Below are positions 37,510-47,800 of a stretch of 64,000 nucleotides of DNA, piece after piece. The number at the start of each line of letters is the position of its first letter. The first letter of the stretch is position 1. The position numbers and the translations under genes are program-made. This DNA is from Gemmatimonadota bacterium. Its GTDB lineage: Bacteria > ARS69. Under the pieces are notes generated by a model. The model did no database searches. It had not been told where the DNA came from and worked only from the letters and a program-made list of their open reading frames with translations. The stretch covers positions 1-64,000 of the forward strand of contig JASLLL010000009.1 of the NCBI GenBank assembly GCA_030747075.1, written 5' to 3'.

Positions 37510-38313
37510 CTAGTCTTCCTGTTCGGAGCAGGGGTTTTCCCCGGTCGCGAAGTTGAGGCGGCACCGGCCACCCTCGTACGGAATCACTCCGGAACCGGAC
37601 CCGTCGAGTTCCAGAGTGAAGGGGAGGATCGTCTCCCCGAACAGGAACGCTCCCATCTCCATCTCTCCCGACGGCCATTGGCCGACCGCGCCCGCGCTGT
37701 AGGAGAAGGTCAGATCGAGTTCGTGAATCCAGGAGTAGAGGAGGTTGGTGTCTTCCATCCGGAGAGTCCCTTGAGTCCGGATGCCCGTTCCCGTTTCGGA
37801 GGGTCGGCAGCGAATCCCCCCGGAGTCCCAGAGCGTGGGGTGCGCGGACATCGTAAAGGTGCGCCCGAGAGAATCAGGGAGCGTCAGAATGAGTTCCGGC
37901 ACGGACAGAGTCCAGGAGGGGACCGGGGATGTCTCTTCCACCGTGTAGGACATGGATCCGTCCACGGTGTAGCGGATCCACTCTCCGCAGAGAAGCTTTG
38001 CATCTTCGAACGAGGCCTCTCCGGTGGACGGATGCAGCACCCAACTGCCAGCGGGCTCTTCGCAGGTGGTTCCCGTGATGGGGGCGGATGATCCTTCCTC
38101 CATGCGGGAAAGAAGCGACTCAGCGAGCGAGTTCTGGAACTGCAGGAAGTCCAGGGCCACGCGGGACGCCAGGAAGATGTCGTCCGAATCCAGCCTGCCG
38201 GTCCCGGGATCCGCCAGCGATCCTCGATCGTCTTTGCAGGAAGCGAGCGGCAGCGCCACGAGAAGCACGGCGACTGGTGCGAAGCGACGGAAGAACTGGC
38301 GATCACGCGACAT
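37510..38313 (-). CDS. Hypothetical lipoprotein
   Basis: A 267-residue protein with a lipoprotein signal peptide ending PLASC, so it should be membrane-anchored. The start at 38313 has GGAGG eight bases upstream. The mature part is rich in Ser, Thr and Gly with several cysteines (TTCEEPAG, LLCGEW, GIRCRPS, GGRCRLN), and looks mostly beta. I recognise no domain. It converges on the MoeB-rhodanese gene with 9 bases between the stops. Confidence 0.65.
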   Translation of the reverse strand: MSRDRQFFRRFAPVAVLLVALPLASCKDDRGSLADPGTGRLDSDDIFLASRVALDFLQFQNSLAESLLSRMEEGSSAPITGTTCEEPAGSWVLHPSTGEASFEDAKLLCGEWIRYTVDGSMSYTVEETSPVPSWTLSVPELILTLPDSLGRTFTMSAHPTLWDSGGIRCRPSETGTGIRTQGTLRMEDTNLLYSWIHELDLTFSYSAGAVGQWPSGEMEMGAFLFGETILPFTLELDGSGSGVIPYEGGRCRLNFATGENPCSEQED

Positions 38314-38426
38314 TCTGGACCCCTCCAGAAAGAAGAATCGGCCGGGAGAGGGAATCTCCGGACCCGGTGACAGACCCGCCTACATCTAGCAGAAGGAGGG
38401 CGGAATGTCCAGCGTGAGCCCATCCA

Positions 38427-39236
38427 TCACGGGGCACGGAAGAAGAGCGTGCCTCCCAGATCGATCCACTTGATCGTGACTCGCCCCGCGATCCCGGTCT
38501 CTTCACGAGCGCCGATGTTGAACATCTCCTCGAAGACCACCCCGCCCTTGAAAGTCCGATCCTCCGCGATCAGGAAGTCGAGGAACAGAAGGACCGAGGA
38601 GTCCTCATTCCCGACGAGGACATCCGCTCCGTCGGAATAGAGGACATAGGCGGCTTTCCCTTCGCGGCCCTTGCTGCGGATCACCTCAGGAAGGACCTTG
38701 TCCCTGCGAACATGGAACTCCGTGAGCGTCGTGGGAGATCCGATGAACCGGCGAAGCTTCCTGGTATTGGACGCCTCGGTCTCGCAGAGATGGACATCGG
38801 AGAGGAACTCATCGAAAGGAACTTCCGCATGGCCCAGCAGTTCCGGAAGCCGGAGCTGCACTTTGGTTTCTTCGGAGAAGAGTTCGACGACTTCCTTGCC
38901 GTTGTAGATCCGATCCAGGACGAGGTGCGTTCGCGGCTGCTTCCTCTTGCGGACACCCAGCATGGTGCCTCGCTTGACATGTTCGCGGAGGTTCTTCTTG
39001 AGGTCCGGTCCCATCATGACCAGGAAAATGTTGCCATCGCGGACGAGTGCCGTGTTCTTCCGGGCGGCGGCGATCTTGGGGACAGGAATGCGATAGGTGT
39101 GGGTGCTGCTTTGCACCTGGCCCTTCATCATCTCCTCAAGAGACGCTTCCTTGTACGGATCCTGAAAAGACTCACAGCCCACCAGGGCGAAGGCAACCAA
39201 CAGGGACGGAATCAGGATACGCAGGGGCTTCATCAT
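38427..39236 (-). CDS. Hypothetical lipoprotein
   Basis: A 269-residue protein with a signal peptide and lipobox FALVGC. I chose the ATG at 39236 behind a GAGAGGTGG; the next codon is also ATG. The mature part is charged and mixed alpha/beta: NTALVRDGNIFLVMMGPDLKKNL near the start, YVLYSDGADVLVG in the third quarter, and IKWIDLGGTLFF at the end. No domain recognised. It is separated from the lipoprotein downstream by about 110 bases and is divergent from preA. Confidence 0.65.
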   Translation of the reverse strand: MMKPLRILIPSLLVAFALVGCESFQDPYKEASLEEMMKGQVQSSTHTYRIPVPKIAAARKNTALVRDGNIFLVMMGPDLKKNLREHVKRGTMLGVRKRKQPRTHLVLDRIYNGKEVVELFSEETKVQLRLPELLGHAEVPFDEFLSDVHLCETEASNTRKLRRFIGSPTTLTEFHVRRDKVLPEVIRSKGREGKAAYVLYSDGADVLVGNEDSSVLLFLDFLIAEDRTFKGGVVFEEMFNIGAREETGIAGRVTIKWIDLGGTLFFRAP

Positions 39237-39373
39237 GGGACCACCTCTCACCGACCGGAGTGAACTCGAAGGAGGGTCCGCTCCCTCCCGACGACCAATG
39301 TTCCCTGTTCGCGGCTTTTCGGCAAGCCCTGCGTTGGGGTAGGATGGACTGGTTCACCCACCCGGAGGAATCC

Positions 39374-40717
39374 ATGCCTGATCTTACGACCGAGTTTGCC
39401 GGAGTGGTCTCCCCAAACCCCTTCTGGCTGGCATCTGCCCCGCCCACGAATATGGGGTCCATGGTGTCTCGCGCATTCGACCAGGGCTGGGGGGGGGCGG
39501 TCTGGAAGACCCTGGGAGACCCCATCGTGAATGTCTCGTCGCGGCTTGCGGCCAGCGACTACGGTCCGCTTCGCATGATGGCGCTGAACAACATCGAACT
39601 CATCACGGACCGTTCGGTGGAGACGAATCTCCGGGAAATCGCCGAGGTGAAGAAGGCCTGGCCGGACCGGGCCGTCATCGTGTCGGTGATGGTCAATCCC
39701 GAGCGGGAAGCATGGCACGAGATGGTGGAGCGCGTGGGGGATACCGGGGCGGATGGCGTGGAACTCAACTTCGGCTGTCCGCACGGGATGAGCGAGCGCG
39801 GTATGGGCTCCGCGATCGGGCAGGTTCCCGAGTACACGAAAATGATCACCGAGTGGGTCGCGGAAAAGGCCGCGGATGTGAAGAAAGACCGGCCCTTTGC
39901 GGTGATCGTGAAGCTGACGCCGAATGTGACGGATGTTGTGCACATTGCGCGTGCGGCGCGCGAGGGGGGCGCGGATGCGGTGGCGCTCATCAACACCATC
40001 AACAGCATCATGAGTGTGGATCTGGACACGATGGTTCCCGCGCCGAATGTGAACGGCAAGGCGGCGCACGGTGGCCTCTGCGGTCCGGCGGTGAAGCCGA
40101 TCGCGCTTCACATGGTCAGTTCCATCGCGCGGGATCCGGGCTGGGACTTGCCGATCTCCGGAATCGGGGGGATTGCTGACTGGCGGGACGCCGCCGAGTT
40201 CCTCGCGCTGGGCGCGACCAATGTTCAGGTCTGCACGGCAGTCATGCACTTCGGATACCGGATTGTCGAGGAGATGACTGAAGGGCTGGAGGACTATCTC
40301 ACGGAAAAGGGACTCGCCTCCGTTTCAGAGATGGTCGGCGCCGCCAACGGGCAGGTCGTGGACTGGGGGGATCTGGATCTCGGCTATCAGATTGTGGCGC
40401 GGGTTCATCCGGAGAAGTGCATCCGCTGCAACCTTTGCCATGTGGCCTGTCGCGACGGCGCCCATCAGAGTATCGAACTGGTGTCCGCGGAGACCGGGGC
40501 CATCGTCCGTGATCGTCAGGGGGTCGGAGAGGAACCCGCCCCGGATGCCCGGGTTTACCCGCGCGTCGTGGACGATGAGTGTGTGGGATGCAACCTGTGT
40601 TCGCTGGTGTGCCCGGAACCGGGGGCGATCACGATGGAGCGCGTGGACGACGGCTCCCGTTCGATCACCTGGCGGGAGTGGACGGAGCGCGGACTCCCGG
40701 TGGTGCCCAAGCCCTGA
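39374..40717 (+). CDS. preA: NAD-dependent dihydropyrimidine dehydrogenase subunit PreA
   Basis: A 447-residue protein. The dihydroorotate dehydrogenase-like FMN barrel comes first (FAGVVSPNPFWLASAPPTN) with the catalytic Cys in NFGCPHGMSERGMG. Two ferredoxin clusters close the protein: CIRCNLCHVAC and CVGCNLCSLVCPEPGA. It reduces uracil and thymine to the dihydro forms, taking electrons from PreT. A CGGAGG lies 5 bases before the ATG at 39374. In most genomes preA sits with preT and hydA; here these are 26 kb away. A weak promoter (TAGGAT at 39340) may lie in the short gap before it. Confidence 0.93.
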   Translation: MPDLTTEFAGVVSPNPFWLASAPPTNMGSMVSRAFDQGWGGAVWKTLGDPIVNVSSRLAASDYGPLRMMALNNIELITDRSVETNLREIAEVKKAWPDRAVIVSVMVNPEREAWHEMVERVGDTGADGVELNFGCPHGMSERGMGSAIGQVPEYTKMITEWVAEKAADVKKDRPFAVIVKLTPNVTDVVHIARAAREGGADAVALINTINSIMSVDLDTMVPAPNVNGKAAHGGLCGPAVKPIALHMVSSIARDPGWDLPISGIGGIADWRDAAEFLALGATNVQVCTAVMHFGYRIVEEMTEGLEDYLTEKGLASVSEMVGAANGQVVDWGDLDLGYQIVARVHPEKCIRCNLCHVACRDGAHQSIELVSAETGAIVRDRQGVGEEPAPDARVYPRVVDDECVGCNLCSLVCPEPGAITMERVDDGSRSITWREWTERGLPVVPKP

Positions 40718-40719
40718 CG

Positions 40720-42915
40720 CTACTGGATGTATCCGAGTGCGCGGAGTTCCTCTCGGATTCTCTCGTCGGCGTCGGTCGCGATTCCTTCCGTCGTTGCGCT
40801 GTCCCGGGCGCCGTAGCTCTCCACCATGCGCACCCCGTGTTCCTCAGCCCAGGCTTCTGTGAAGAGATCGGTCAGCACCACGCCCTCCATGTCGGCGGCA
40901 GCTGGCGCGCCCAGGAGGTGGAGGATCGTCGGAGTCAGGTCGACCGCCCGCGCCCCGCGGACCCACCCGCCCTTTCGAAAGGGAGGCCCCGCCGCCAGCA
41001 GGAACCCGTCCATGGCGTGATCGCCGGAGTGCCCGCTCGGGACGATCGCGCTTCCCGCAGGGAGTCGCCCGTTGCCCAGAGAGAGGGCGGCCCCGGCCAG
41101 TCCCCGGTGGAATCGGGCCAGAAGGAATGGCCCGTCCTCATCGCGTCCTGTCGAGAGTCGGCGGAAAACCGCCCCCCCCGCATCGGTGCGTGCCTTGCTC
41201 AGCGTTCGCTTTGCCTCTTCCAGCGCCACTTTCCCGTTCGCGGCGGCCCTGCCCGGGCGCAACCGTCGCACGGGGTCGGTGAAACGGTCTGCGTTCGGAT
41301 CGAAGACCCGGCTGGCCCGCTCATCCACGCTCCCCGGTTCTCCCGGCAGCGAAACAGCCAACCCGGCCGCCGCGAGCAGGTGGTTCATGTGGTAGGCGGT
41401 GTCGCGTTCGTTGTTTGCGAGGAATCCGTGATCGGACAGGATGACGATGCTGGTGCGCGGATCCACCATCGCGATCACCTCGCCCACGAGTTCATCGGCG
41501 AAGTCGTAGTACCGGTCGATGACCGGAGCGAGGGCACGGACTTCGTCGTCGGCCATGGTGCCGTAGAGCGTTTCGGAGAGCCCCCGCCGCCCGCGTTCCG
41601 CCATGCGGTACTTCCAGAAGAGGTGCTGCGTATTGTCGGTGCCGCGGAAGTAGAGTGCGGTCAGGTCCGGTTGTTCTTCGCGAAGGAGAAGCCGCGCGGA
41701 CTCCAGCGTGAAGAGATCATGGCGCACCACCCGATCGAGCACATCCACGGCACGACGGGTCGGCCCCCATTGCTCGCGCCGGAACACCTCCAGCGAATCG
41801 CCGACTTGTGTGAACCTCCCGATGCCGCGCCACGGATGGGTGTCCAGCGTCTGGCGCACCGAATCCACCGCCGCCGTGAGGTGCGCGGGATACACGCGGT
41901 CCGACAGGCCGTCGAAGTCCGCCCGGTCGGAGACAATCGTGCCCGCCACCTCCTCCGCAGGCCACGACACATACCAGTTCACGAACGCCACCGTGTAGTC
42001 CGCCGGCGCGGCGATGTTCCACAGCGCGGGAACTCGTCGCATCCGGCCTGACACCGGAATGGCCTCACCATCGCGCCGCGTGACAAAGTCCCGAATGCCG
42101 TGCGTGGTCGGGAGCATTCCCGTCACGACCGAGGTCCACACCACGGGCGACTTCGGCGTGCGGATGGAACGCAGCGGGCCGGTCGTTCCGTCGCGCAGGA
42201 GTCGCGCGAAGTTCGGCAGGCGCCCTTCGGCGATGCCCTCGTCGAGGAGGCCTCGCTCGATTCCGTCGATCGCGAGAATCAGGACGCGCTCGTCGCTGCC
42301 CGATCGGGCCGCGCTGGCGACGGTCTCCGCGTCCGGGCGGCGAGGTCCCGGAAGCGAGGTCGTCGCCATTCCCGCGAGAAGAAGGAGCGCCATGGCGGGC
42401 AGGCCGAACGCAAGCGCGCGAAGAACCTGCGGGGGGGCCACGCGACTCACGCGGGCACTCACCCATGCGACGGCAAACGCCCCGCTCGCCGCCGCAAGAA
42501 CGATCCACAGTCCGGGTGCCGCGGGCAGACCCCGGTGAAGCCAGAGCCGTCCGAACGCGGCGGCGTCGATGGCAGCCAGGACGCTCGCGATCGCGGCGGC
42601 TCGCGCCAATCCCGCCCGGAGCTTCCCGCGAGCGAGAGTCGCCAGCGCCGCGCCCGCGGCGGCCCCGACCAGCGCATGCATGGCGACATAGGCAGCGGTA
42701 CCCATGGCGGCGGTATCCAGATGCGTGAGTGTCGGCTCCGAGAGAAGAGGACGGAGTCTGCGGAATGCGAAGTTGAGCAGGTCCGCCCATACATGGAGGT
42801 CGCGGGATCTCTCGGCCGCGGCGAATACGGCGCCGGCACCGATCCCCGCGAGGAATCCCTCGATCGCTGCACGCGCTCGGTCGATCTCCCGGGCGGGGAG
42901 GCGCGCGTCGCTCAA
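40720..42915 (-). CDS. Membrane-anchored type I phosphodiesterase/alkaline phosphatase-superfamily protein
   Basis: A 731-residue protein. The first 250 residues contain about five hydrophobic helices. The rest is a phosphodiesterase domain with a full metal site: Asp in LILAIDGIERG, the Thr nucleophile in SPVVWTSVVTG, Asp and His in GTDNTQHLFWKY, DHG in VILSDHGF, and His in GHSGDHAMDG. It should hydrolyse phosphate or phosphonate esters on the periplasmic side; the substrate is unknown. I place the start at TTG 42915, which shares TTGA with the stop of the gene before it. There is no ATG until residue 74 of the frame, so this is inference. Confidence 0.8.
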   Translation of the reverse strand: MSDARLPAREIDRARAAIEGFLAGIGAGAVFAAAERSRDLHVWADLLNFAFRRLRPLLSEPTLTHLDTAAMGTAAYVAMHALVGAAAGAALATLARGKLRAGLARAAAIASVLAAIDAAAFGRLWLHRGLPAAPGLWIVLAAASGAFAVAWVSARVSRVAPPQVLRALAFGLPAMALLLLAGMATTSLPGPRRPDAETVASAARSGSDERVLILAIDGIERGLLDEGIAEGRLPNFARLLRDGTTGPLRSIRTPKSPVVWTSVVTGMLPTTHGIRDFVTRRDGEAIPVSGRMRRVPALWNIAAPADYTVAFVNWYVSWPAEEVAGTIVSDRADFDGLSDRVYPAHLTAAVDSVRQTLDTHPWRGIGRFTQVGDSLEVFRREQWGPTRRAVDVLDRVVRHDLFTLESARLLLREEQPDLTALYFRGTDNTQHLFWKYRMAERGRRGLSETLYGTMADDEVRALAPVIDRYYDFADELVGEVIAMVDPRTSIVILSDHGFLANNERDTAYHMNHLLAAAGLAVSLPGEPGSVDERASRVFDPNADRFTDPVRRLRPGRAAANGKVALEEAKRTLSKARTDAGGAVFRRLSTGRDEDGPFLLARFHRGLAGAALSLGNGRLPAGSAIVPSGHSGDHAMDGFLLAAGPPFRKGGWVRGARAVDLTPTILHLLGAPAAADMEGVVLTDLFTEAWAEEHGVRMVESYGARDSATTEGIATDADERIREELRALGYIQ

Positions 42916-43613
42916 CGGCGCGTCTCGGGATGGGTCGATGCGCGCGTGTCCGCTCCAGTGCGACCCGCACCCTGAGATTCGCCCGGTTCGGTCAGAAGCA
43001 GGCGATGAATCTCCTCCACATCGGGCCGTGGAAGGCCGCAATCCATCGCGCGGAAGTCCCGTGGGAGGTTCTCGATGGCCTCTTCCAGCATCGGCCGTCT
43101 GCGAACGGAGTGGGCGGACTCATGCGGCGTGCGTCCGGCCAGGTCCTTGTGCGGAAGGTAGACCCACGCTTCCTTGAGAAATCGGCGGGCGAAGTGCGCC
43201 GCGTCCAGATATGCGTCGCCCTCATCCTCCAGCGGATGGAGCAGCGCGCCGGGGCGGCGCAGCGCTTCCGCCAGCGGGACGATCCGCGTGGCGTCGGCCA
43301 CCGTCTTTCCGGAACCGAGCGACTCCACTCTTCTGCGAAGCACCTGCATGCGGTCCTCCGACACCGTATCCAGCAGGATTCCGCGCGGCCAGAGGGTCAC
43401 CAGCCCGAGAGGCGTTCGGGCGGGTTCCTCTTCGGCCGACCAGCGGATCCACTCCGCACGCATTCCCCGTCCGATGCGCACAGCGCGAAAGAGCGGGCTG
43501 GCACAGAGCGCATCGGCCAGGCCCTCGCCGGGCGGGGTGGCGGCCCACGCCTGATGGAAGCAGACGGGGGCGGCGGCCAGCGTCCGCGGATCCGCGTGGC
43601 TCCCCGCGGTCAT
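42912..43613 (-). CDS. Hypothetical protein between a peptidase and a phosphodiesterase
   Basis: A 233-residue protein I do not recognise. Its ATG at 43613 overlaps the stop of the M42 peptidase (ATGA), and its stop overlaps the start of the phosphodiesterase (TTGA), so the three genes form a tight operon. There is no signal peptide or membrane segment. The middle is basic and leucine-rich. The C-terminal part, DLAGRTPHESAHSVRRRPMLEE, resembles the short helical 'AGRTP' motif seen in some toxin-antitoxin-related and DNA-associated proteins, but I would not name it. Likely cytoplasmic. Confidence 0.65.
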   Translation of the reverse strand: MTAGSHADPRTLAAAPVCFHQAWAATPPGEGLADALCASPLFRAVRIGRGMRAEWIRWSAEEEPARTPLGLVTLWPRGILLDTVSEDRMQVLRRRVESLGSGKTVADATRIVPLAEALRRPGALLHPLEDEGDAYLDAAHFARRFLKEAWVYLPHKDLAGRTPHESAHSVRRRPMLEEAIENLPRDFRAMDCGLPRPDVEEIHRLLLTEPGESQGAGRTGADTRASTHPETRR

Positions 43614-44668
43614 GCCTTCGTTCCCGTGAGGCACCGGTGGGCCTCGGGGATCCACGCGGACAGCAGGTTGACGGACGCCCGAATGTCCTTCTCGTGGCAC
43701 ATCTCGATGTGGGAGTGGACATACCTTGTCGGGATGGAGATGCAACCCGCCGGGATTCCGTGCCCGGCCCGCTGAATGCCAGCGGTGTCCGTGCCGCCTT
43801 GCGAGAGGATCTCCATCTGATGCGCAATCTTCTTCTTCTCCGCGACACCCCGCAGCGATCCCACGACGCCCGGATCGCAGATCACGCTGGAATCCATGAT
43901 CTTGATGGCCGCGCCCTTTCCGAACCGGCAGATCCGGTCCTGCGCGGGCGCTCCCGGGACATCGTTCGCCAGAGTGATGTCGATGGCGAGTCCCAGATCG
44001 GGATTCAACTGCCTCGCCACCACCTGCGCTCCACGAAGTCCCACTTCCTCCTGAGTGGTTGCGACGGCAATCAGTTCCACGGAGTGGTTCCGCAGCTTCC
44101 GGATGGCCTCGATCATCACAAAAAGGCCCATCCGGTTGTCGAGTGACTTCGAGGTGACCGCGTCTCCGATCCGGGCAAACTCCCGCTCACGGGTGATCAT
44201 GTCGCCGACGGAAACCAGTTTCGTCACCTTCGATTTCGGAAGTCCCAGATCGATGAAGAAGTCCTTCAGCGCCGGCGGCTTCGCCCTTTCCTCGTCCGAC
44301 ATGATGTGGACCGGCTTCGATCCGATGAGACCGAGAAGATCCTTCTTGCCATGAACCAGGACGCGCTGCGCGGTGAGCGTCTTCGGGTCGAATCCGCCGA
44401 GTGTCGTGAACCGGAGGAAGCCGTCGTCGTCGATGTGCGTGACCATCAGCGAGATCTCATCCATGTGCGCGGCCAGCATGAGGCGCAGCGGATCCTTCGG
44501 GGCGCTCCGACCACGGGGGCTTCGGACCCCGATCAGGTTCCCCAGTCGATCCACTTTCGTGTGATCCACGAGAGGTTCCAGTTCGCGGGACACGACTTCG
44601 CGGATGCGCTCTTCGCGACCCGGTCCACCGGGCACGCGGCAGAGTTCGCTCAGCAGGTCGAGGTTCAT
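43610..44668 (-). CDS. M42-family metallopeptidase (glutamyl aminopeptidase/endoglucanase-like)
   Basis: A 352-residue enzyme of the M42 clan. The metal and catalytic residues are visible: His and Asp in LAAHMDEISLMV, Asp in SKSLDNRMG, the Glu pair in TTQEEVGLRGAQ, Asp in IDITLANDVPG, and His in RYVHSHIEMC. Members remove N-terminal residues from small peptides and form large tetrahedral dodecamers. GGAGG stands 4-5 bases before the ATG at 44668; the open frame continues upstream to 44881 without coding features. It heads a three-gene operon and is divergent from the sigma-54 activator. Confidence 0.93.
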   Translation of the reverse strand: MNLDLLSELCRVPGGPGREERIREVVSRELEPLVDHTKVDRLGNLIGVRSPRGRSAPKDPLRLMLAAHMDEISLMVTHIDDDGFLRFTTLGGFDPKTLTAQRVLVHGKKDLLGLIGSKPVHIMSDEERAKPPALKDFFIDLGLPKSKVTKLVSVGDMITREREFARIGDAVTSKSLDNRMGLFVMIEAIRKLRNHSVELIAVATTQEEVGLRGAQVVARQLNPDLGLAIDITLANDVPGAPAQDRICRFGKGAAIKIMDSSVICDPGVVGSLRGVAEKKKIAHQMEILSQGGTDTAGIQRAGHGIPAGCISIPTRYVHSHIEMCHEKDIRASVNLLSAWIPEAHRCLTGTKA

Positions 44669-44847
44669 GATTCCTCCGAAGGAAATATCCGGGCCTCGGC
44701 GCGGGGGATTTCCCCTCCGGGGCCGTAGGGGAAAGATGGTAACTTCGGGACAGTGACGACCCAAGGGATTTCCACGGACGCCGCCGGGTTCTTCCGTCTC
44801 GGGCGGGGAGACTGGCGTGTGGATGCGTTGCGGGAAGGGAGCTTGAG

Positions 44848-47800
44848 ATGGCCGGTACCGATCCTCTGGAGATCCGGGCACTCTCTGATGTTCTCCACGC
44901 TTCCGGCGAAACCTATCTGAAAGACGGGGATTATACGCGCGCGGCGGAGTTCTTCCGCAAGAGCCTGGACATTCGTGAGCGGATCGGCGAACCGCGCCTG
45001 ACCGCGGATACGCTTGCGGACCTCGGGCGCGTTCTCATGCTGCTCGGAGAGATGGAAGAGGCGGCGGAGCGCGTCCGGAGCGCGCTGAAGCATCGGGAGG
45101 ACGCCGGGGACTCCGCCGGGGTGGCCGACTGTCACGATATCCTGGGGAACATCGCCCGGGGGCAGGGGCGACCCGACGAAGCGGAGTCGCACTACGGCCG
45201 GGCGCTTGCGTTCAAGCAGGAAGCCGGGGACGAGCGCGGGATGGCCACGACCCTCGCGCTGTACGGGATTCTCCACAACGAACGCGGGGATTATCCGGCG
45301 GCTGAAGAGCGCTATCAGGCGGCGCTCGCCATCTTCGATCGTGTCGGGGATCGGGAACAGGTGGCGTCTCTCACCAACAACCTCGGCAATCTCTACCTGC
45401 GCAAGGGAGATCCTGGCGCCGCAGCCACGGAACTGGAGAAGGCGCGGGACCTGTTCGAGGAACTCGGCGACCCGCGCGGCGTCGGCAAGTGCCTGAACAA
45501 CCTTGCGGCCATCTACCGCGCCTTGGGCAAGGACAGCCCGGCGGCGGATTCCTACCGGAAGGCGCTGGGCCTTTTCGAGGAGATCGGCGACAAGCGCGGC
45601 GCTGCGATCTCGGCGAACAATCTCGCCGTGATCGAGCAGGACTTCGGGCGATATCGGGAGGCGTCCGAGTACCACGAGCGGAGTCTGGAACTGAAGCGGG
45701 AGATGGGGGATCGCACGGGTGAAGCCGTGTCGCTGGGGAATCTCGCGGACATTGCCTTCTTCCGTGGGGAGTGGGAGCGGGCGGACCGCCTGCACCGGCA
45801 GGCCCTGGCGATTCAGGAAGAGGTAGGCAATCGAACGGGGGAGGCCCGGCTCAGGAACCGTCGCGCCCGATTGCGACTGGTGCGCGGGGGGCGCGAGGCC
45901 GCCGCCCGGGAAGCGGCGACGGCGCGCCGACTGGGGCGCGAAGTTCAGTCGCGCGAGATCCAGGCGGAGGCGCTGCTCATCGAGGTCCGCCTTGCATCGG
46001 CAGCGGGCGACACCGGCGGGGCTCGCCGTCTTCTGGAGGAGGCCGAGGAACTCGGCCGGGCCATGCGCAGCCGGGAGACGGAGGCCGCCATCCGCGTGGC
46101 GCGCGGGGAGGTTCTGGCGTCGGAGGGAGAGGAAGAGGCGGCTTCCACCATCTTCGACGAAGCCTCCCGGGCCTACAAACGGCTGCGGCGCTCCTTCGAT
46201 CTGGCGGGGGTGGAGCTGGCGCGCGGCGTCTCGCTGGCGCGGTTCGGGCGGGGGGATCGGTGCATCGAACCGTTCGCCCGGGCCGAGGAGATCCTGGACG
46301 GCATGGGTTCCTCGGCGCACATGCTCGCGCCGTTGAGGCAGGCGCTGGAGATTCTCGCGAAGGAGCACCCCGGCGAGGGGGTGGAACTGGCGGAGATGGG
46401 GACCCGACTCGCCCATCGCCTGGGGGACTCGGATGCTGCCCGGGACTTTCAGGAGGCGCTCCAGACGCGTGAGAGTGGCGGCGGCGAGAACCCGGCGGAG
46501 CATCGGCTGGCGGTTCTCTCGGAGGTGACCCGACACCTTCAGGAGACCCGGCAGGCCGAAGGCGTCGCGGGCTGGATTCTGGAGCGTGTGGTAGAGGAGG
46601 TCCGTGCGGATCGCGGCCTGCTGCTGTTGCAGGAACTGGCGGGCGACGGGTTTCAGGCGGCGGCGGTCCTTCGGCTGGAGGATCCCGCGTTGACGGATGC
46701 GGTCCGCGCTGCGGAGAGGGCCGGGGAGTCGGGGGAGACGATCCGGGACTTCCAGGGCGGAGGGAGCGCGGGGAGCAGATCGAGACTTGTCGTGCCCTTC
46801 GGGGTGCGGGGGGAGGAGGGCGTGGCGGGCGTCATGCATCTGGAGGCGTCGGTCGGTGCGCGCGGGTTCTCTCTGGCGGATGCGCGCTTTGTGAGCAGTT
46901 GTCTGGCCGCCTACGCGCTCTTTCTGCGGGGCGGATCCCCCCGGGAGTCCCGGGATCGCGTGGCGGTGGGGTCGGGAAACACCCCGGCGGCCTTCTCGAC
47001 GATCGTGGGAGATTCGAAGCGCATCCGCGAAGTATTCCACGCGGCCACGCGGGTCGCGGCCGGGAACGCCACCGTGCTCATTCTCGGAGAGAGCGGGACC
47101 GGGAAGGAGCTTCTGGCGCGGGGGATTCACGACTCCTCTCCGCGCACGGCGGAGCCCTTTGTGGCGGTCAACTGCCCGTCGATCCCGCGGGACCTGCTGG
47201 AGAGCGAGCTTTTCGGGTACGAGAAGGGCGCATTCACCGGCGCCGACTCCCCCAAGGCAGGCAGGCTGGAACTGGCCGACGGAGGGACGCTCTTCCTGGA
47301 CGAGGTGGCGGACCTGTCGCCGCCCGCCCAGGCGAAAATCCTGCGCGTGCTTCAGGAGCGCACCTTTGAGCGACTCGGCGGGCTGGAGACGAAGGCGGTG
47401 GATGTTCGCATCCTCGCGGCCACCTCCACCGACCTGGCCGAAGCTGTCCGAGATCGGCGCTTCCGGGAAGATCTCTACTACCGGATCAATGTGGTTCCGC
47501 TCGTACTCCCCGCACTCCGCGATCGAAAGGAGGACATCCCCGCGCTGGTGGACCACTTCCTCGCGAAGTACGCGCGGCCCGAGCGGCCCGTCCGCTTCGT
47601 CACGCCGGAGGCACTCCGTCGACTGACCGTCTACCCGTGGCCCGGGAACATTCGGGAGTTGGAGAACGCCATTCAGTACGCGGTGAGCCTCATGGACGGA
47701 GAGACCCTGGCACCGGGAGATCTCCCCCGGACCGTTCGGTCCCACGGCGGCGGCGATCTCCGGGGGATCGGGAGCCTCCGTTCGGAACTCGAACGCGTCG

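Noticed and set aside
40579-42051. 490-residue plus-strand open frame
   Set aside because: Antisense shadow of the intact phosphodiesterase gene.
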